DNA of 6,678 bases from Alloprevotella tannerae (GTDB lineage: Bacteria > Bacteroidota > Bacteroidia > Bacteroidales > Bacteroidaceae). Of this stretch, positions 6,091 to 6,678 are shown piece by piece. How positions within the stretch are numbered: the stretch's first letter is position 1; every line of letters begins with the position of its first letter. Made by a program: the position numbers and the translations under genes. The stretch covers positions 1 to 6,678 of the forward strand of contig JABZGO010000101.1 of the NCBI GenBank assembly GCA_015259305.1, in the 5' to 3' direction. The notes under the pieces were generated by a model, which was given only the letters and a program-made list of their open reading frames with translations, made no database searches and was not told the origin of the DNA.

Positions 6091-6140
6091 AAGCCCCTAA
6101 GCGCTCACAAAGGCGAAAAGGTTTAGTCAGCGCTTGGCTT
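6091..6140. other. Long bulged hairpin, possible structured RNA
   Basis: AAGCC (6091-6095) pairs with GGCTT (6136-6140), and AAGCGCT (6099-6105) pairs with AGCGCTT (6129-6135). The total is 12 perfect base pairs with one CCT bulge (6096-6098) and a 23-base loop. It is the strongest inverted repeat in the gene-free region and GC-richer than its surroundings. No U-tract of note follows, so it is not a typical terminator. It may be part of a small RNA or a protein-binding site. Confidence 0.5.
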
Positions 6141-6158
6141 TCTCCGTACAGACGCGAG

Positions 6159-6242
6159 AGGTAAAAATTCCAACTAGGAGGGAAAAAATTCCAATAGGAG
6201 GAATTAAATTCCCAACAAGTAGGGAAAAAAGTCCCAATAAGG
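6159..6242 (+). repeat. Degenerate 20-22 bp tandem repeat array, four units
   Basis: Units start at 6159 (20 bp), 6179 (20 bp), 6199 (22 bp) and 6221 (22 bp), with the pattern AGGg-A/T run-TTCC(C)-AAnA(A)GG; a decayed fifth unit may begin at 6243. Neighbouring units can pair across each junction: TTCC/GGAA between units 1 and 2, AATTCC (6187-6192)/GGAATT (6200-6205) between 2 and 3, and TTCCC (6209-6213)/GGGAA (6222-6226) between 3 and 4. Units are too short and unequal, with no conserved spacer, for a CRISPR array. In one frame they read as an approximate 7-residue repeat, but no credible gene encloses them. Confidence 0.75.
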
Positions 6243-6425
6243 AGCAAAAAAATCAGCTCATAGATACGCCATTTGAGAATAAGCCTGCGCCCAACATTGA
6301 ACTAAGCAATCGATGGTGGAGCATAAGTTGCCGTAAATTCAATATAAGGTCCTATTAAGGATCTATACCTTCTTCTAAGTCTTCACGCGATGATTGCGTA
6401 TGCCCCATAGCCTTTTTCTTTTGAT

Positions 6426-6439
6426 AAGCGTAAACGCTT
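6426..6439. promoter_or_regulatory. Operator-like 14-bp palindrome
   Basis: AAGCGT-AA-ACGCTT is a perfect palindrome ending 15 bases before the -7 box at 6455, so it covers the place where the -33 element should be. No TTTG -33 element is seen there. A dimeric repressor or activator bound here would control the right-edge gene, whose own product looks like a ribbon-helix-helix regulator, so autoregulation is an attractive inference. Confidence 0.55.
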
Positions 6440-6454
6440 TTCAAATAAAGGTTG

Positions 6455-6462
6455 TAACTTTG
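6455..6462 (+). promoter_or_regulatory. -7 box (TAACTTTG) of the right-edge gene
   Basis: Exact match to TAnnTTTG followed by CA, 25 bases before the ATG at 6488, giving a predicted leader of about 20 bases. The -33 position is taken by the palindrome at 6426-6439 instead of a TTTG element, which suggests a regulated promoter. Confidence 0.7.
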
Positions 6463-6487
6463 CAGAAACATTCGTAGCATATCAAAA

Positions 6488-6678
6488 ATGAAAGCAGAAG
6501 AAGCCCAAAAGAATGGCAGGGGTGGGCGCAGAGCAGGCGCCGGGCGCCCCAAAGGCGATCGCCGCTTGTTCTCCTTCCGTATAGAAGGGCGACTGGCCGA
6601 CTTTATTGATAGTCATAAAAACCGAACAGCGTTTATACACAACTGTATAGAAGAGGCTTTCAACAGGAAGGAGGAAGG
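6488..6678 (+). CDS. Ribbon-helix-helix-like DNA-binding protein, 3' end cut by window
   Basis: The ATG at 6488 opens a frame of 63 full codons that runs off the right edge. Residues 10-27 are very basic and Gly-rich (GRGGRRAGAGRPKGDRR), including an AT-hook-like GRPK core. Residues 27-41 (LFSFRIEGRLADFID) fit a DNA-reading beta strand followed by the first helix of a CopG/Arc ribbon-helix-helix fold, and NRTAFIHNCIEEAF (46-59) fits the second helix with the typical N-R-T/S cap. Proteins of this shape, with a GRPK-type basic arm, are common as small regulators in Bacteroidetes chromosomes and mobile elements. With this fold the protein could end within a few residues. Its promoter and a 14-bp palindrome sit immediately upstream. 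The family assignment is by pattern only; the gene could also be the first of an element lying beyond the window. Confidence 0.75.
   Translation, partial: MKAEEAQKNGRGGRRAGAGRPKGDRRLFSFRIEGRLADFIDSHKNRTAFIHNCIEEAFNRKEE

Larger units (their letters stand above)
5705..6454. other. Gene-free, AT-richer divergent intergenic region
   Basis: About 780 bases from the mmdA promoter to the right-edge gene carry no convincing protein gene. The open frames here are short, use TTG or similar starts, lack family features and are broken by the repeats. The region is visibly richer in A and T runs than the flanking genes. It holds direct repeats (5794-5854), a palindrome (5989-6001), two hairpins (6061-6077 and 6091-6140), a tandem repeat array (6159-6242) and an operator-like palindrome (6426-6439), each listed separately. 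A short hairpin also sits at 6347-6364. An untranslated RNA or an old, decayed insertion is possible; no recognisable remnant is seen. Confidence 0.7.

Noticed and set aside
6159..6242. CRISPR array
   Set aside because: Units are 20-22 bp back to back with no unique spacers, and no cas gene is in the window.
6134..6358. 74-codon plus-strand frame with a 7-residue repeat, and its minus-strand counterpart at 6017-6247
   Set aside because: The peptide repeat simply reflects the DNA repeat array, whose unit lengths (20-22 bp) are not kept in multiples of three; non-ATG start on the plus strand and no family match.

Overview
The window looks like a chromosomal segment from a Bacteroidales bacterium of about 50% GC, most likely in the Prevotellaceae/Porphyromonadaceae range. 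The reasons are three copies of TAACTTTG placed like the Bacteroidetes -7 promoter element (TAnnTTTG), little Shine-Dalgarno use at the gene starts, a Bacteroidetes-style methylmalonyl-CoA decarboxylase/acyl-CoA carboxylase gene set, and a glycosyl hydrolase with a C-terminal tail resembling a type IX secretion signal. Genus assignment is inference.

Left part, plus strand: the 3' part of a CrcB/FluC fluoride channel gene (cut by the window edge), a 124-base gap with a -7-like box, a secreted TPR-repeat protein (450-1385), and 7 bases later a secreted family-10-type glycosyl hydrolase-like protein (1393-3006). The last two look like one transcription unit working in the envelope.

Middle, minus strand (converging on the first unit): a three-gene operon read as carboxyltransferase alpha subunit (5669-4116), a 107-residue small protein (4043-3720) and a biotin carrier protein (3711-3253). 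The two converging units meet in a 246-base gap holding a strong bidirectional hairpin terminator (3100-3134) and a second hairpin (3181-3206). Carboxyltransferase and biotin carrier would together move CO2 between an acyl-CoA and biotin. The membrane beta subunit expected for a sodium-pumping decarboxylase is not here, and the small middle protein has no membrane segment, so the complex encoded at this site looks soluble.

Right part: about 780 AT-richer bases without a convincing gene separate the divergent operon from a gene cut by the right edge. This stretch holds a triplicated 9-mer, a near-perfect palindrome, two nested hairpins, a degenerate 20-22 bp tandem repeat array whose arms can pair, and a 14-bp palindrome sitting where the -33 element of the last promoter should be. 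The edge gene encodes a small basic ribbon-helix-helix-like DNA-binding protein. This regulatory-looking stretch is the most unusual part of the window. I do not see a clearly new multi-gene system, phage, IS element, CRISPR array, tRNA or rRNA.
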